DNA of 43,441 nt, taken from Massilia sp. YIM B02443 (GTDB lineage Bacteria > Pseudomonadota > Gammaproteobacteria > Burkholderiales > Burkholderiaceae_D). Below, piece by piece: positions 1 through 8,806 of the stretch. Numbering within the stretch: the first letter of the stretch is position 1; each line of letters starts with the position of its first letter. The stretch is from assembly GCF_030411955.1 (NCBI RefSeq), contig NZ_JASNRA010000007.1:188600-232040 (forward strand), given 5' to 3'. The notes beneath the pieces were generated by a model. That model had not been told where the DNA came from. It saw nothing but the letters and a program-made list of their open reading frames with translations, and did no database searches. A program made the translations under genes and the position numbers.

Positions 1-588
1 TCGCCCCTCGCGGTCGCGCGCCACCAGCACGCAGTCGTGCTCCTTGCTGATGCCGCGGCGACCGGCGACTCCGCCGCGCTTGCGTGCCGGACGCGTCAGC
101 TGGCGCGCGCCCTTTTGTGACTCGAGCAGGAACATCTCATCGGCTTCGGCAATGCCGCGCAAGCCGTCGGGTCGATCGTGCTTGCCAAGATGAAGGAAGC
201 GGTGGCGCCAGCGAAAGCTGGTGTTGCGGTGCACGCCGACCGCCTTGGCGCCGGCGCGGACCGACGCCGAGTCGAGCATCTTGCCGAGGTAGTCGAGCCA
301 CTTGGAACGATGCCGCAGCCTGGCCAGCGGCGTGCCGGTCAACGCCGTGAAGGTCTTGCCGCAAGCGCGGCAGCGATAGCGCTGCAGGCCACGATGCACG
401 CCATGCCGGTAGCATTTGGCGGCGCCGCAGTAACCGCAGACGCAGCAGGCTGCGCGAGTGGCGTTGCTCATTGTGCAGACGCGGTCGAGGCCGACCGCCG
501 GCTGGATCAGAGCCAGCAAATGCGCCCGCAGCTGCCTGCTCAGTTGCGACAATTGCGCCGACCATCGTTTGAAGGCTGCCGCTTTCAT
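1..588 (-). CDS. IS1595-family transposase, 3' part missing
   Basis: DDE-type transposase, about 196 N-terminal residues visible, no stop inside the window. The minus-strand reading begins MKAAAFKRWSAQLSQL and continues with a zinc ribbon (CCVCGYCGAKCYRHG, then QRYRCRACGKTF), which suits the N-terminal ribbon of IS1595 transposases. It is followed by the ISXO2-like catalytic region, where ADEMFLLESQKG carries the first expected Asp-Glu and RKRGG and VLVARDREG follow, as in members of this family. There are two adjacent ATG codons at 591 and 588. The second has GGAG at 594-597 at a better distance, so it is chosen. The remaining catalytic residues lie outside the window, so activity cannot be judged. 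Confidence 0.85.
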   Translation of the reverse strand, partial: MKAAAFKRWSAQLSQLSRQLRAHLLALIQPAVGLDRVCTMSNATRAACCVCGYCGAAKCYRHGVHRGLQRYRCRACGKTFTALTGTPLARLRHRSKWLDYLGKMLDSASVRAGAKAVGVHRNTSFRWRHRFLHLGKHDRPDGLRGIAEADEMFLLESQKGARQLTRPARKRGGVAGRRGISKEHDCVLVARDREGR

Positions 589-673
589 CATCGCTCCATC
601 GGGTCTCGATACTCGTCAGACCACTTGGCCCCTCAGCAGTTCAATCAATTCAACACACAACGGTGACAGCGCC
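1..673 (-). mobile_element. IS1595-type insertion sequence, truncated by window edge
   Basis: One end of an insertion sequence carrying an IS1595-like transposase that reads off the left edge. The upstream end of the element is placed by inference at 673, where GGCGCTGTCACCGTTGTG (minus strand) begins right after the T-tract of the small-RNA terminator at 674. The other terminal repeat and any target duplication lie outside the window, so this boundary is not proven. The 85 nt between the transposase start and the proposed tip hold no other gene. Confidence 0.5.
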
Positions 674-733
674 AAAAAAATGCCCGCTCAAGGAGCGGGC
701 AAAGTCCAAAACTAGGGATGTCCTGAAAGAGAC
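674..733 (-). ncRNA. Small RNA candidate, copy A
   Basis: Predicted transcript of about 60 nt. It starts at 733 with GTCTC, runs through the conserved CTTTCAGGACATCCCTAG and TTTTGGACTT, and ends in a terminator with an 8-bp stem (GCCCGCTC/GAGCGGGC), a 3-nt loop and a seven-T tract. Two further copies lie at 3614-3677 and 3772-3836. The first 30 or so bases are essentially invariant, while the terminator stems differ but keep their pairing. No open frame is present. I do not recognise a named family. Confidence 0.7.
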
Positions 734-739
734 AGGTCC

Positions 740-780
740 ATCTTACGTGCCGCGCACGCCGCATTCGGTGCGTTGCTTCA
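740..780 (-). promoter_or_regulatory. Promoter of small RNA copy A
   Basis: The -10 box TAAGAT occupies 745-740, six bases before the proposed first base of the RNA. A conserved upstream block beginning TGAAGCAACGCACCGA starts exactly 35 bases before the box, the same distance as in the other two copies. There is no good TTGACA, so the upstream block may be an activator site or a non-consensus -35. Confidence 0.55.
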
Positions 781-947
781 CATAGAATTCCATTCTTCCA
801 CTTCTCTTTTTCATCAGTAGCGGCGGCCGCCGGCGCGCCCGCCTACTGTGCCGTTCCCATCCGGCTTTCATGTTAACGTCCTTCCATCGAGGCCGCGATC
901 GCACGCCTGCGCGTGCTTGCGGCGCCACAGTCATGGAAGGAAACAAC

Positions 948-1745
948 ATGCAGCTGAACCTCAACGACCGGGTCGCGCTGGTGACCGGAGGCGACTCCGG
1001 CATCGGACGCGCCGTCAGCATCGCCTATGCCCGCGCCGGTGCGCGCGTGGTGGTCAACTACAACAGCAACCAGGAAAAAGCCGACGAGGTCGTGGCGGCG
1101 ATCGCCGCCGCCGGTGGCCAGGCGCGCGCCATACAGGGCAATACGGCGGATGAAGACGACGTCCGGCGCCTGTTCGCAGAGACGGCCGACGCCTTCGGCG
1201 GCATCGACATCCTGGTCGCCAACGCCGGCGTGCAGAAGGATGCGCCGATTGCCGAGATGTCGCTGGCCGACTGGCAGAAGGTGATCGACGTCAACCTGAC
1301 CGGCCAGTTCCTGTGCGCGCGCGAAGCGGTTCGGCGCTTCCGCCAGCAGGGCAACCGCGGCCAGATGCGCGCCAACGGCGTCATCCTGTGCATGAGCTCG
1401 GTCCACGAAATCATCCCCTGGGCCGGCCACGCCAACTACGCCGCCTCCAAGGGCGGCATCGCGATGCTGATGCGCACCCTGGCGCAGGAAGTGGCGGCCG
1501 ACCGCATCCGCGTCAACGGCATCGCGCCGGGCGCCATCCGCACCCCGATCAACGAGGACGCCACCGAGGGCGAGGCCGGCAAGAAACTGCTCGAGCTGAT
1601 TCCGTACGGCCGCATCGGCGATCCCGAGGACGTCGCCGCGCTGGCGCTGTTCATGGCCTCGGACGCGGCCGACTACATGACCGGCGCCTCGGTGCTGATC
1701 GACGGCGGCATGTCGCTGTATCCGGGATTCGAAAACAATGGCTGA
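948..1745 (+). CDS. SDR-family oxidoreductase (glucose 1-dehydrogenase-like)
   Basis: Short-chain dehydrogenase of 265 residues, a typical classical SDR length. Visible motifs are the dinucleotide-binding TGGDSGIG (residues 13-20), the NAG motif in LVANAG, a Ser in MSSVHE and the catalytic YAASK, with the usual C-terminal DGGMSLYPG. It probably oxidises or reduces a sugar or alcohol with NAD(P), and the substrate cannot be read from sequence. The start at 948 is chosen because GGAAGG lies seven bases upstream; a longer reading from 870 has no such site. Its last eight bases overlap the start of the GH15 gene, so the two are probably co-translated. Homologues are often labelled glucose 1-dehydrogenase, which would fit a partner that releases glucose. 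Confidence 0.9.
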   Translation: MQLNLNDRVALVTGGDSGIGRAVSIAYARAGARVVVNYNSNQEKADEVVAAIAAAGGQARAIQGNTADEDDVRRLFAETADAFGGIDILVANAGVQKDAPIAEMSLADWQKVIDVNLTGQFLCAREAVRRFRQQGNRGQMRANGVILCMSSVHEIIPWAGHANYAASKGGIAMLMRTLAQEVAADRIRVNGIAPGAIRTPINEDATEGEAGKKLLELIPYGRIGDPEDVAALALFMASDAADYMTGASVLIDGGMSLYPGFENNG

Positions 1746-3594
1746 ACGTTCCAACGGTGCGCCGGCATCCACCCCGGCTCCGACGCCGCCGCCACCACCG
1801 CGCACCATCGCTGAACATGGTGTCATCGGCAACCTGGCCACCATGGCGCTGGTGGCGGTGGACGGCGCGATCGACTTCCTGTGCTGGCCCGATTTCGACA
1901 GCCCGAGCGTGTTCGCCGCCCTGCTCGACCCCGAGCATGGCGGCCACTTCACGCTGGCGCCCGAGATCGAGAATGCACGCGTGATCCAGAGCTATGTGCC
2001 GGATACGAACGTCCTGCAGACGCACTGGCTGGGCGACGCAGCCGGCGCCGAAATCACCGACCTGATGAGCGGCCCCGAGGAACTCGGCCATGGCCGGCCG
2101 CGCCTGCTGCGCCGGGTGCGCGTCACGCGCGGCAGCGTGCGCCTCACGCTGGATTGCCAGCCGCGCTTCGACTATGCGCGCCAGTTGCCGCAGGTCGAAG
2201 TCGGTGACGGATACGTCGTGTTCTCGGCCCCGGACGCGCCGCGCCTGCGCCTGAGCGGGCCGGTCGATTTCAGCGCCACCAAAGGCGGCGCCCGCGCCAG
2301 TTTCGCGCTGCAGGCGGGCCAGGTACTGGACATCGTGCTCGACGAAGATGGCGACGACCAGCCCGACCAGCAGGGACGCGACGCGCTGGTCGCCGACGTG
2401 ATCAGGCGCTGGCAATCCTGGGCCGCGCGCTCGACCTACACCGGGCGCTGGCGCGGCGCGGTGACGCGCTCGGCGCTGGTGCTCAAGATGATGACCTCGT
2501 GCCGGCACGGCTCGATCGTGGCCGCGGCCACCTTCGGCCTGCCCGAAGTGCCCGGCGGCTCGCGCAACTGGGACTACCGCGCCACCTGGATCCGCGACGC
2601 CTCGTTCACGGTGTACGCCCTGATCCGGCTCGGCTATACCGACGAGGCCAAGGCGTTTACCCGCTGGGCGTCCGACCTGGCCAGCTGCGGCGCCGAGGAA
2701 GACGGCCACCTGCGCATCATGTACGCGCTCGACGGCAGCCCGGCCATGGAAGAGACCGACCTCGGGCACATGGCCGGCTATGCCGACTCCAGGCCGGTGC
2801 GGATCGGCAACGCCGCCTCGACCCAGCTGCAGCTGGACATCTTCGGCGCCCTGCTCGATTCGATTTACCTGAGCAATAAGTATGGCGAAGCGATCTCGCA
2901 CGCCGACTGGGTGGGCGTGTGCCGCGTGGTCGACTTCGTGTGCGAGAACTGGCAGCGGCCCGACGCCGGCATCTGGGAGGGCCGCGAAGAACCGAAGGAA
3001 CACCTGCATTCGCGCCTGATGTGCTGGGTGGCGGTCGATCGCGCGATCCGGCTGGCCGGCAAGCGTTCGCTGGCGGCGCCGTTCGAGCGCTGGATCGCGG
3101 TCCGCAACGCGATCTCCACCGACATCTGGGACAACTTCTGGAACGAGGACTGCGGCCACTTCGTGCGCAGCAAGGGTTCGACCGAGCTGGACGGCGCGAT
3201 GCTGATGATGCCGCTGGTGCGCTTCGTCGGCTCCACCGATCCGGCCTGGATCAAGACGCTGGACGCCATCGGCGCCGAGCTCAGCGATGACGCGCTGGTG
3301 ATGCGCTACGATCGCGACGACGGGCTGGAGGGGCGCGAAGGCGCGTTCGCGGCCTGCTCGTTCTGGTACGTCGAGTGCCTGGCGCGCGCCGGGCGCATCG
3401 AGCAGGCGCGCAGCCACATGGAAAAGCTGCTGTCCTACGGCAATCACGTGGGGCTGTATGCGGAAGAGTTCACCAGCAAGGCCGAGCTGCTCGGGAACTT
3501 CCCGCAGGCGTTTACCCACCTGGCATTGATCAGCGCCACCTTCTACCTGGACGGGGCCATCGACGGCGACCGCAATCACCCCTGGCGCATGTAG
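1738..3594 (+). CDS. Glycoside hydrolase family 15 protein (trehalase/glucoamylase-like)
   Basis: A 618-residue cytoplasmic enzyme with no signal peptide. The N-terminal beta-rich domain contains GVIGNLATMALVAVDG and DFLCWPDFDSPSVFAALLD, typical of bacterial GH15 trehalase-like proteins. The (alpha/alpha)6 domain has RNWDYRATWIRDAS near residues 276-290, a probable general acid Glu in IWEGREEP near 413, and a probable base Glu in FWYVECLA near 546. It should hydrolyse an alpha-glucoside, with trehalose the best-known substrate of this branch. The start overlaps the SDR gene by eight bases. The low-complexity Ala/Pro stretch at residues 7-22 looks like a linker. The opposite strand is also open over most of the gene, but this is a high-GC codon effect. 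Confidence 0.9.
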   Translation: MAERSNGAPASTPAPTPPPPPRTIAEHGVIGNLATMALVAVDGAIDFLCWPDFDSPSVFAALLDPEHGGHFTLAPEIENARVIQSYVPDTNVLQTHWLGDAAGAEITDLMSGPEELGHGRPRLLRRVRVTRGSVRLTLDCQPRFDYARQLPQVEVGDGYVVFSAPDAPRLRLSGPVDFSATKGGARASFALQAGQVLDIVLDEDGDDQPDQQGRDALVADVIRRWQSWAARSTYTGRWRGAVTRSALVLKMMTSCRHGSIVAAATFGLPEVPGGSRNWDYRATWIRDASFTVYALIRLGYTDEAKAFTRWASDLASCGAEEDGHLRIMYALDGSPAMEETDLGHMAGYADSRPVRIGNAASTQLQLDIFGALLDSIYLSNKYGEAISHADWVGVCRVVDFVCENWQRPDAGIWEGREEPKEHLHSRLMCWVAVDRAIRLAGKRSLAAPFERWIAVRNAISTDIWDNFWNEDCGHFVRSKGSTELDGAMLMMPLVRFVGSTDPAWIKTLDAIGAELSDDALVMRYDRDDGLEGREGAFAACSFWYVECLARAGRIEQARSHMEKLLSYGNHVGLYAEEFTSKAELLGNFPQAFTHLALISATFYLDGAIDGDRNHPWRM

Positions 3595-3613
3595 GCCTCA
3601 CGGCGCAGCGGGC

Positions 3614-3677
3614 AAAAAAAACCCGCTCCGTTGCGGGAGCGGGTGAAGTCCAAAACTAGGGATGTCCTGAAAGAGAC
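3614..3677 (-). ncRNA. Small RNA candidate, copy B
   Basis: Predicted transcript of about 64 nt, from GTCTC at 3677 to an eight-T tract ending at 3614. It has the same 5' part as copies A and C. The terminator stem is ACCCGCTCC paired with GGAGCGGGT, so the outermost pair is A-T where copy A has G-C, a compensatory change. It is convergent with the GH15 gene, whose stop at 3594 is 20 bases away, so its terminator may also slow transcription leaving that gene. Confidence 0.7.
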
Positions 3678-3683
3678 GCATCC

Positions 3684-3724
3684 ATCTTATGCCCGGCGTG
3701 ACAGGCGCTCCGTGCGCCAGTTCA
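3684..3724 (-). promoter_or_regulatory. Promoter of small RNA copy B
   Basis: TAAGAT at 3689-3684 lies six bases before the proposed RNA start. The conserved upstream block TGAACTGGCGCACGGA begins 35 bases before the box, matching copy A at the TGAA, CGCAC and GA positions. Confidence 0.55.
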
Positions 3725-3771
3725 CAGTGTCGAAGGTTTCTTGCGCGTTGCTTGATCTGGCTCGATAGGCG

Positions 3772-3836
3772 AAAAAAAACCCGCTCCCTTGGGGGGAACG
3801 GGTGAAGTCCAAAACTAGGGATGTCCTGAAAGAGAC
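3772..3836 (-). ncRNA. Small RNA candidate, copy C
   Basis: Predicted transcript of about 65 nt, from GTCTC at 3836 to an eight-T tract ending at 3772. It lies in tandem with and upstream of copy B, 47 bases from B's upstream element. The terminator stem is ACCCGTTCCC with GGGAGCGGGT, in which one pair becomes a U-G wobble, so structure is kept while sequence drifts. Copies B and C account for most of the 400-base gap between the GH15 gene and secF. Confidence 0.7.
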
Positions 3837-3842
3837 GGTTCC

Positions 3843-3883
3843 ACTATAGGGGCCGCCATAGTTGCTCTCTGTACGTTGCCACA
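3843..3883 (-). promoter_or_regulatory. Promoter of small RNA copy C
   Basis: TATAGT at 3848-3843 is the strongest -10 box of the three copies and has the same six-base gap to the RNA start. The upstream block TGTGGCAACGTACAGA begins 35 bases before it and shares GCAACG.AC.GA with copy A. Confidence 0.55.
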
Positions 3884-3994
3884 CACAAGTTGCTCAAATC
3901 GCCATTGCCGCTGACAGGTTCTCTTTTCGCCAACAAAAATGCCGCCGCGGCAGGACCGGGGCGGCATGTTCAGAGGGGGGAAACCCTGCGTCGC

Positions 3995-5017
3995 TTACAC
4001 CACGGCGCCGTCGGTCTCGTCCTTCTCCTTGACCGGCTTGATCAGGTCTTCGCGCTTGACGCCCAGCCACATCGCCATCGCCGCCGCCACGAACACCGAC
4101 GAATAGATGCCGAAGCAGATGCCGATGGTCAGCGCGATCGCGAAGTAGTGCAGCGCATAGCCGCCGAAGAACAGCATCGACAGCACCATCATCTGGGTCG
4201 AACCGTGGGTGATGATGGTACGCGAGATGGTGCTGGTGATCGCATGGTCGATCACCTGCGGCACCGTCATCTTGCGCTGCTTGCGGAACATTTCGCGGAT
4301 ACGGTCGAAGATCACCACCGATTCGTTGACCGAGTAGCCCAGCACCGCCAGGATCGCCGCCAGCACCGTCAGCGAGAATTCCCACTGGAAGAAGGCGAAG
4401 AAGCCCAGGATGATGACCACGTCGTGCAGGTTGGCGACGATCGCCGCCACCGCGAATTTCCACTCGAAGCGGATCGCCAGGTAGATCACGACGCCGACCA
4501 CCACCATGATCAGGGCGTTCAGGCCGTTCTGCTGCAGCTCGTCGCCGACCGACGGGCCGACGAATTCGACCCGTTGCAGGCTCAGCAGTTCCTTGTCGCC
4601 GGCGGCGACGCAGCTGCTGCGGTTGACGATTTCGCCCTTGGCGGTGGTCACCTGGGTGACCTTCGGCGTGCCGCTTTCCGAGGCGCAGATCGCGTTGAAC
4701 ACGGCGCCCGAGGCGCTCGCCGCCGGGGTGCCCTGCACGATCGGCAGGCGCAGCATGATGTCCTGGGCGGTGCCGAAGCTGGCCACCTCAGGGTGCGAAT
4801 AGCCCATGCCGCGCAGCGTGGTGCGGATCTTTTCCTGGTCTGCCGGATGCGGGTAGTGCAGCTCCATCACGGTGCCGCCGGTAAATTCCACCGAGAAGTT
4901 CAATCCCTTGTGGAACAGGAAGAACACCGCGGCGACGAAGGTCAGCACCGAGATCGCGTTGAGGATCAACGCGTGGCGCATGAACGGGATGTCCCGTTTG
5001 ATCTTGAAAAATTCCAT
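3995..5017 (-). CDS. secF: Protein translocase subunit SecF
   Basis: Inner-membrane subunit of the SecDF complex, which uses the proton gradient to help pull secreted proteins out of the SecYEG channel. The 340 residues show an N-terminal membrane helix (near 15-36), the family signature GLNFSVEFTGGT, a periplasmic domain, and a C-terminal block of five helices with the conserved GYSVNESVVIFDRIRE. Length fits the family. The start lies one base after the secD stop, so the two are translationally linked. secF is the last gene of the minus-strand yajC-secD-secF unit, and the tandem small RNAs lie beyond it. Confidence 0.97.
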   Translation of the reverse strand: MEFFKIKRDIPFMRHALILNAISVLTFVAAVFFLFHKGLNFSVEFTGGTVMELHYPHPADQEKIRTTLRGMGYSHPEVASFGTAQDIMLRLPIVQGTPAASASGAVFNAICASESGTPKVTQVTTAKGEIVNRSSCVAAGDKELLSLQRVEFVGPSVGDELQQNGLNALIMVVVGVVIYLAIRFEWKFAVAAIVANLHDVVIILGFFAFFQWEFSLTVLAAILAVLGYSVNESVVIFDRIREMFRKQRKMTVPQVIDHAITSTISRTIITHGSTQMMVLSMLFFGGYALHYFAIALTIGICFGIYSSVFVAAAMAMWLGVKREDLIKPVKEKDETDGAVV

Positions 5018-5018
5018 C

Positions 5019-6908
5019 TTACTGTCCCGATGCTGGTTTCTTGGTAGGCGACATGCCCGGTTGCCACACGGTGCCGATCGAAATCTTGGTCAGCTTCTTC
5101 TTGCGGCCGTACCACAGGTTGGCGAAGCCACGGGCCACGAACACCGCCGAGAACATCGAGGTCAGGATGCCCAGGCAGTGCACCACGGCGAAGCCGCGCA
5201 CCGGACCGGAACCGAAGATCAGCAGCGCCAGGCCGACGATCAGGGTGGTCACGTTGGAGTCGACGATGGTGTCCCACGCGTGTTTGAAACCGGCGGAGAT
5301 GGCCGCCTGCGGCGCCGCGCCGGCGCGCAGTTCTTCGCGGATGCGCTCGTTGACCAGCACGTTGGAGTCGATCGCGATACCGAGGGCCAGCGCGATTGCC
5401 GCGATACCTGGCAGGGTCAGGGTGATCTGCAGCATCGACAGCAGGGCCAGCAGGAACAGCACGTTGGCCGCCAGCGCCAGCGCCGAGAACACGCCGAACA
5501 GGTGGTAGTAGATGATCATGAAGATGGCGATCGCCACGAAGCCCCACACGGTCGAGTGGATGCCGCGCGAGATGTTCTCGGCGCCCAGCTGCGGGCCGAT
5601 CACGCGTTCTTCGACGAACTCCATCGGCGCCGACAGCGCGCCCGAGCGCAGCAGCAGCGCCAGTTCGTTGGCGTCCTGCGAGGTGCCCATATTGGTGATC
5701 TGGAAGTTCGAACCGAATTCGCTCTGGATCACCGGCGCCGACAGCACGCTGTACTTGCCCTTCTCTTTCAGCAGGATGGCCATGCGCTTGCCGATGTTGT
5801 CGCGCGTGGTCAGGCGCATGCGGCGGCCGCCATCGCCGTTCAGGTCGAGCGAGACGGCAGGCTGCTGGTTCGAGTCGAAGCTGGCGACCGCGCTCGAGAT
5901 GTATTCGCCGGTCAGGACGATGTCTTTCGAGACCACGATCGGAGCGCCGCGGCCTTCGGTGAACAGTTCCGAGTTCAGCGGAATGGCGGCCGACAGTTCG
6001 GTGCCCGGGGTTACGCTGTTGTCGACCATGCGCAGTTCGAGCGTCGCGGTGCGACCGATGATGTCCTTGGCGCGCGCCACGTCCTGCACGCCCGGCAGCT
6101 GCACCACGATGCGGTCGGCGCCCTGCTGCTGGATGATCGGTTCGGTAGTGCCCAGCTCGTTGATACGCTTGGACAGGGTGACGATGTTCTGCTTCACGCC
6201 GTCTTCGACGGTGCGCTTGAGCGCTTCCGGCTTGAGGGTGATGACCAGTTTCTGGTCGGCGCCGTCGGCGGCGTCGGCAAAGGCCAGCTCTTGCGACTGG
6301 GCCGCCAGCACGTTGCGCGCGGCAGTGCGGGTGGCGGCGTCGCGGAAGCGCACTTCGAGGGTGTCGCCCACGCGTTCGATGCCGGCGTGGCGCACGTCCT
6401 TCTCGCGCAGGTTGCTGCGCACGGCCGCTTGCAGCGCCTTGATCTTGTTCTCGAACACGGCCTTGGTGTCGACCTGCAGCAGGAAGTGCACGCCGCCGCG
6501 CAAGTCCAGGCCCAGGCTCATCGGGTCGGCGCCGATCTTCTGCATCCAGTCCGGGGTATTGGTCACCAGGTTGACGGTGACGATGTAGTCGGGGTTGCTC
6601 GGGTCGCGGTTCAGTTCGCGCTCGAGGGCGGTCTTGGCCTTGAACTGCTCTTCGGTACCGGCGAAGCGGGCGCTCACGGACGTGCTGTGGCCGCTGCCTT
6701 GCAGGCTGACGCCGGTGGACGGAACGCCGGCACGCTTGAGCGCATCCTCGACCATGGTGGTGGTGGCACCGGTGACGTTGATGGTCGACCGACCCGAGGT
6801 CACCTGCAACGCCGGCGTTTCGCCGAAGTAGTTAGGCGCCGTGTACAACGCGCCGATCAGGAGCGCGAAGACGATCAGTAAGTATTTCCAGACGGGATAG
6901 CGATTCAT
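5019..6908 (-). CDS. secD: Protein translocase subunit SecD
   Basis: Larger partner of SecF in the inner membrane. The 629 residues begin with a membrane helix (YLLIVFALLIGALYTAP), followed by the large periplasmic P1 region and the signature MSLGLDLRGGVHFLLQVD. The C-terminal membrane half contains GIAIDSNVLVNERIREELR. Length matches betaproteobacterial SecD. The gene sits between yajC and secF in the usual order. The periplasmic region seems complete and no catalytic or structural motif is obviously lost. Confidence 0.97.
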   Translation of the reverse strand: MNRYPVWKYLLIVFALLIGALYTAPNYFGETPALQVTSGRSTINVTGATTTMVEDALKRAGVPSTGVSLQGSGHSTSVSARFAGTEEQFKAKTALERELNRDPSNPDYIVTVNLVTNTPDWMQKIGADPMSLGLDLRGGVHFLLQVDTKAVFENKIKALQAAVRSNLREKDVRHAGIERVGDTLEVRFRDAATRTAARNVLAAQSQELAFADAADGADQKLVITLKPEALKRTVEDGVKQNIVTLSKRINELGTTEPIIQQQGADRIVVQLPGVQDVARAKDIIGRTATLELRMVDNSVTPGTELSAAIPLNSELFTEGRGAPIVVSKDIVLTGEYISSAVASFDSNQQPAVSLDLNGDGGRRMRLTTRDNIGKRMAILLKEKGKYSVLSAPVIQSEFGSNFQITNMGTSQDANELALLLRSGALSAPMEFVEERVIGPQLGAENISRGIHSTVWGFVAIAIFMIIYYHLFGVFSALALAANVLFLLALLSMLQITLTLPGIAAIALALGIAIDSNVLVNERIREELRAGAAPQAAISAGFKHAWDTIVDSNVTTLIVGLALLIFGSGPVRGFAVVHCLGILTSMFSAVFVARGFANLWYGRKKKLTKISIGTVWQPGMSPTKKPASGQ

Positions 6909-6962
6909 AGTGTTCCGGCGTTCGGGTTACGCGATGCGGCGCATGCGCGCCGCACGGCTGGC

Positions 6963-7295
6963 TTACAGGGCTTTCAGCGTGCCTTTCGGCAGCAGGGTGG
7001 TCACGGCGTTCTTCTGGACCGTGATTTCGGTGCCAGCTGCGATTTCCAGGGTCACGTAGCTGTCGGTCACACGGTTGACACGGCCGACGATGCCGCCGGC
7101 GGTGACGACTTCGTCGCCCTTGGTCAGTGCGTCCATCATCGCTTTCAGCTCGCGCTGGCGCTTCTGCTGCGGGCGGATCATGAGGAAGTACATGACCACG
7201 AACATCAGGATCAGCGGCAGGAAAGTAGTCAGGCTGCCCATCAGGCCAGGATCGGCTGCAGCGGCAGTTTGCGCGTACGCATTGGAAATGAACAC
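6963..7295 (-). CDS. yajC: Preprotein translocase subunit YajC
   Basis: Small single-pass membrane protein that associates with SecDF. The chosen start is the GTG at 7295, which gives 110 residues beginning (M)FISNAYAQ, the typical N-terminus of beta- and gammaproteobacterial YajC. GGAG lies five bases upstream. An upstream ATG at 7364 would add 23 residues that do not look like the family. One membrane helix, FLPLILMFVVMYFLMIRP, is followed by the conserved KRQRELK and the cytoplasmic GDEVVTAGGIVGRV. It is the first gene of the yajC-secD-secF unit and lies 54 bases before secD. Confidence 0.95.
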   Translation of the reverse strand: MFISNAYAQTAAAADPGLMGSLTTFLPLILMFVVMYFLMIRPQQKRQRELKAMMDALTKGDEVVTAGGIVGRVNRVTDSYVTLEIAAGTEITVQKNAVTTLLPKGTLKAL

Positions 7296-7333
7296 AAGAA
7301 CTCCGATTGTGAAGTTAAAAAAAGAAGCGGTGT

Positions 7334-7339
7334 ATTCTA
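7334..7339 (-). promoter_or_regulatory. Possible -10 box for yajC-secDF
   Basis: TAGAAT on the minus strand, 39 bases before the yajC GTG, matches a sigma-70 -10 box at five of six positions. No convincing -35 is seen at 16-18 bases, so the call rests on the box alone. A separate promoter would make sense because a 360-base gap separates tgt from yajC. Confidence 0.3.
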
Positions 7340-7504
7340 GCATCGGCAAGTCGCCGCAAACCAAATCCGGACCCAGGTTTGTCTTGCTGATTGGAATTAC
7401 AAGACGCTGGTGAACATTTCATGCCGGGCGCGTAAAGACGCTCGATGGGCCGGGCTGACGGTTAGCGAGTGCCAACCGCATTTGACACCACTACCTTCAA
7501 AACG

Positions 7505-7604
7505 CCATCCCCGCGCAGGCGGGGATCCAAGCTTGCCCGCGCGGCGCCATCATTGACGGTAGTGGCAGCGCAACGAACCTGGATCCCCGCCTGCGCGGGG
7601 ATGA
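7505..7604. repeat. Inverted pair of REP-like palindromes
   Basis: Two 25-base copies in opposite orientation at 7505-7529 and 7580-7604, identical at 24 of 25 positions, separated by 50 bases. Each contains its own hairpin (CCCCGC-4 nt-GCGGGG), and the pair can also form one long stem. This arrangement is typical of REP/BIME elements found between genes in betaproteobacteria. It lies in the 360-base gap between tgt and yajC. Besides the yajC -10 candidate I see no other feature in that gap. Confidence 0.8.
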
Positions 7605-7655
7605 CGAATCAACCTGTAACGGTGAAGATTAGCGGCTCGGCCGATCAGCAGGCAC

Positions 7656-8798
<1,143 letters not shown>

Positions 8799-8806
8799 TT
8801 ACTTAC

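Noticed and set aside
1651..3579. A 642-codon open frame antisense to the GH15 gene
   Set aside because: The protein is compositionally biased and resembles no family, while the plus strand encodes a complete GH15 enzyme. Similar long antisense frames over secD, recG, the acyl-CoA ligases and the molybdoenzyme gene are rejected for the same high-GC codon reason.
674..3836. CRISPR-like array from the repeated 33-base block
   Set aside because: Only three copies at irregular distance, each with its own promoter and terminator and no spacers of even length; no cas genes nearby.
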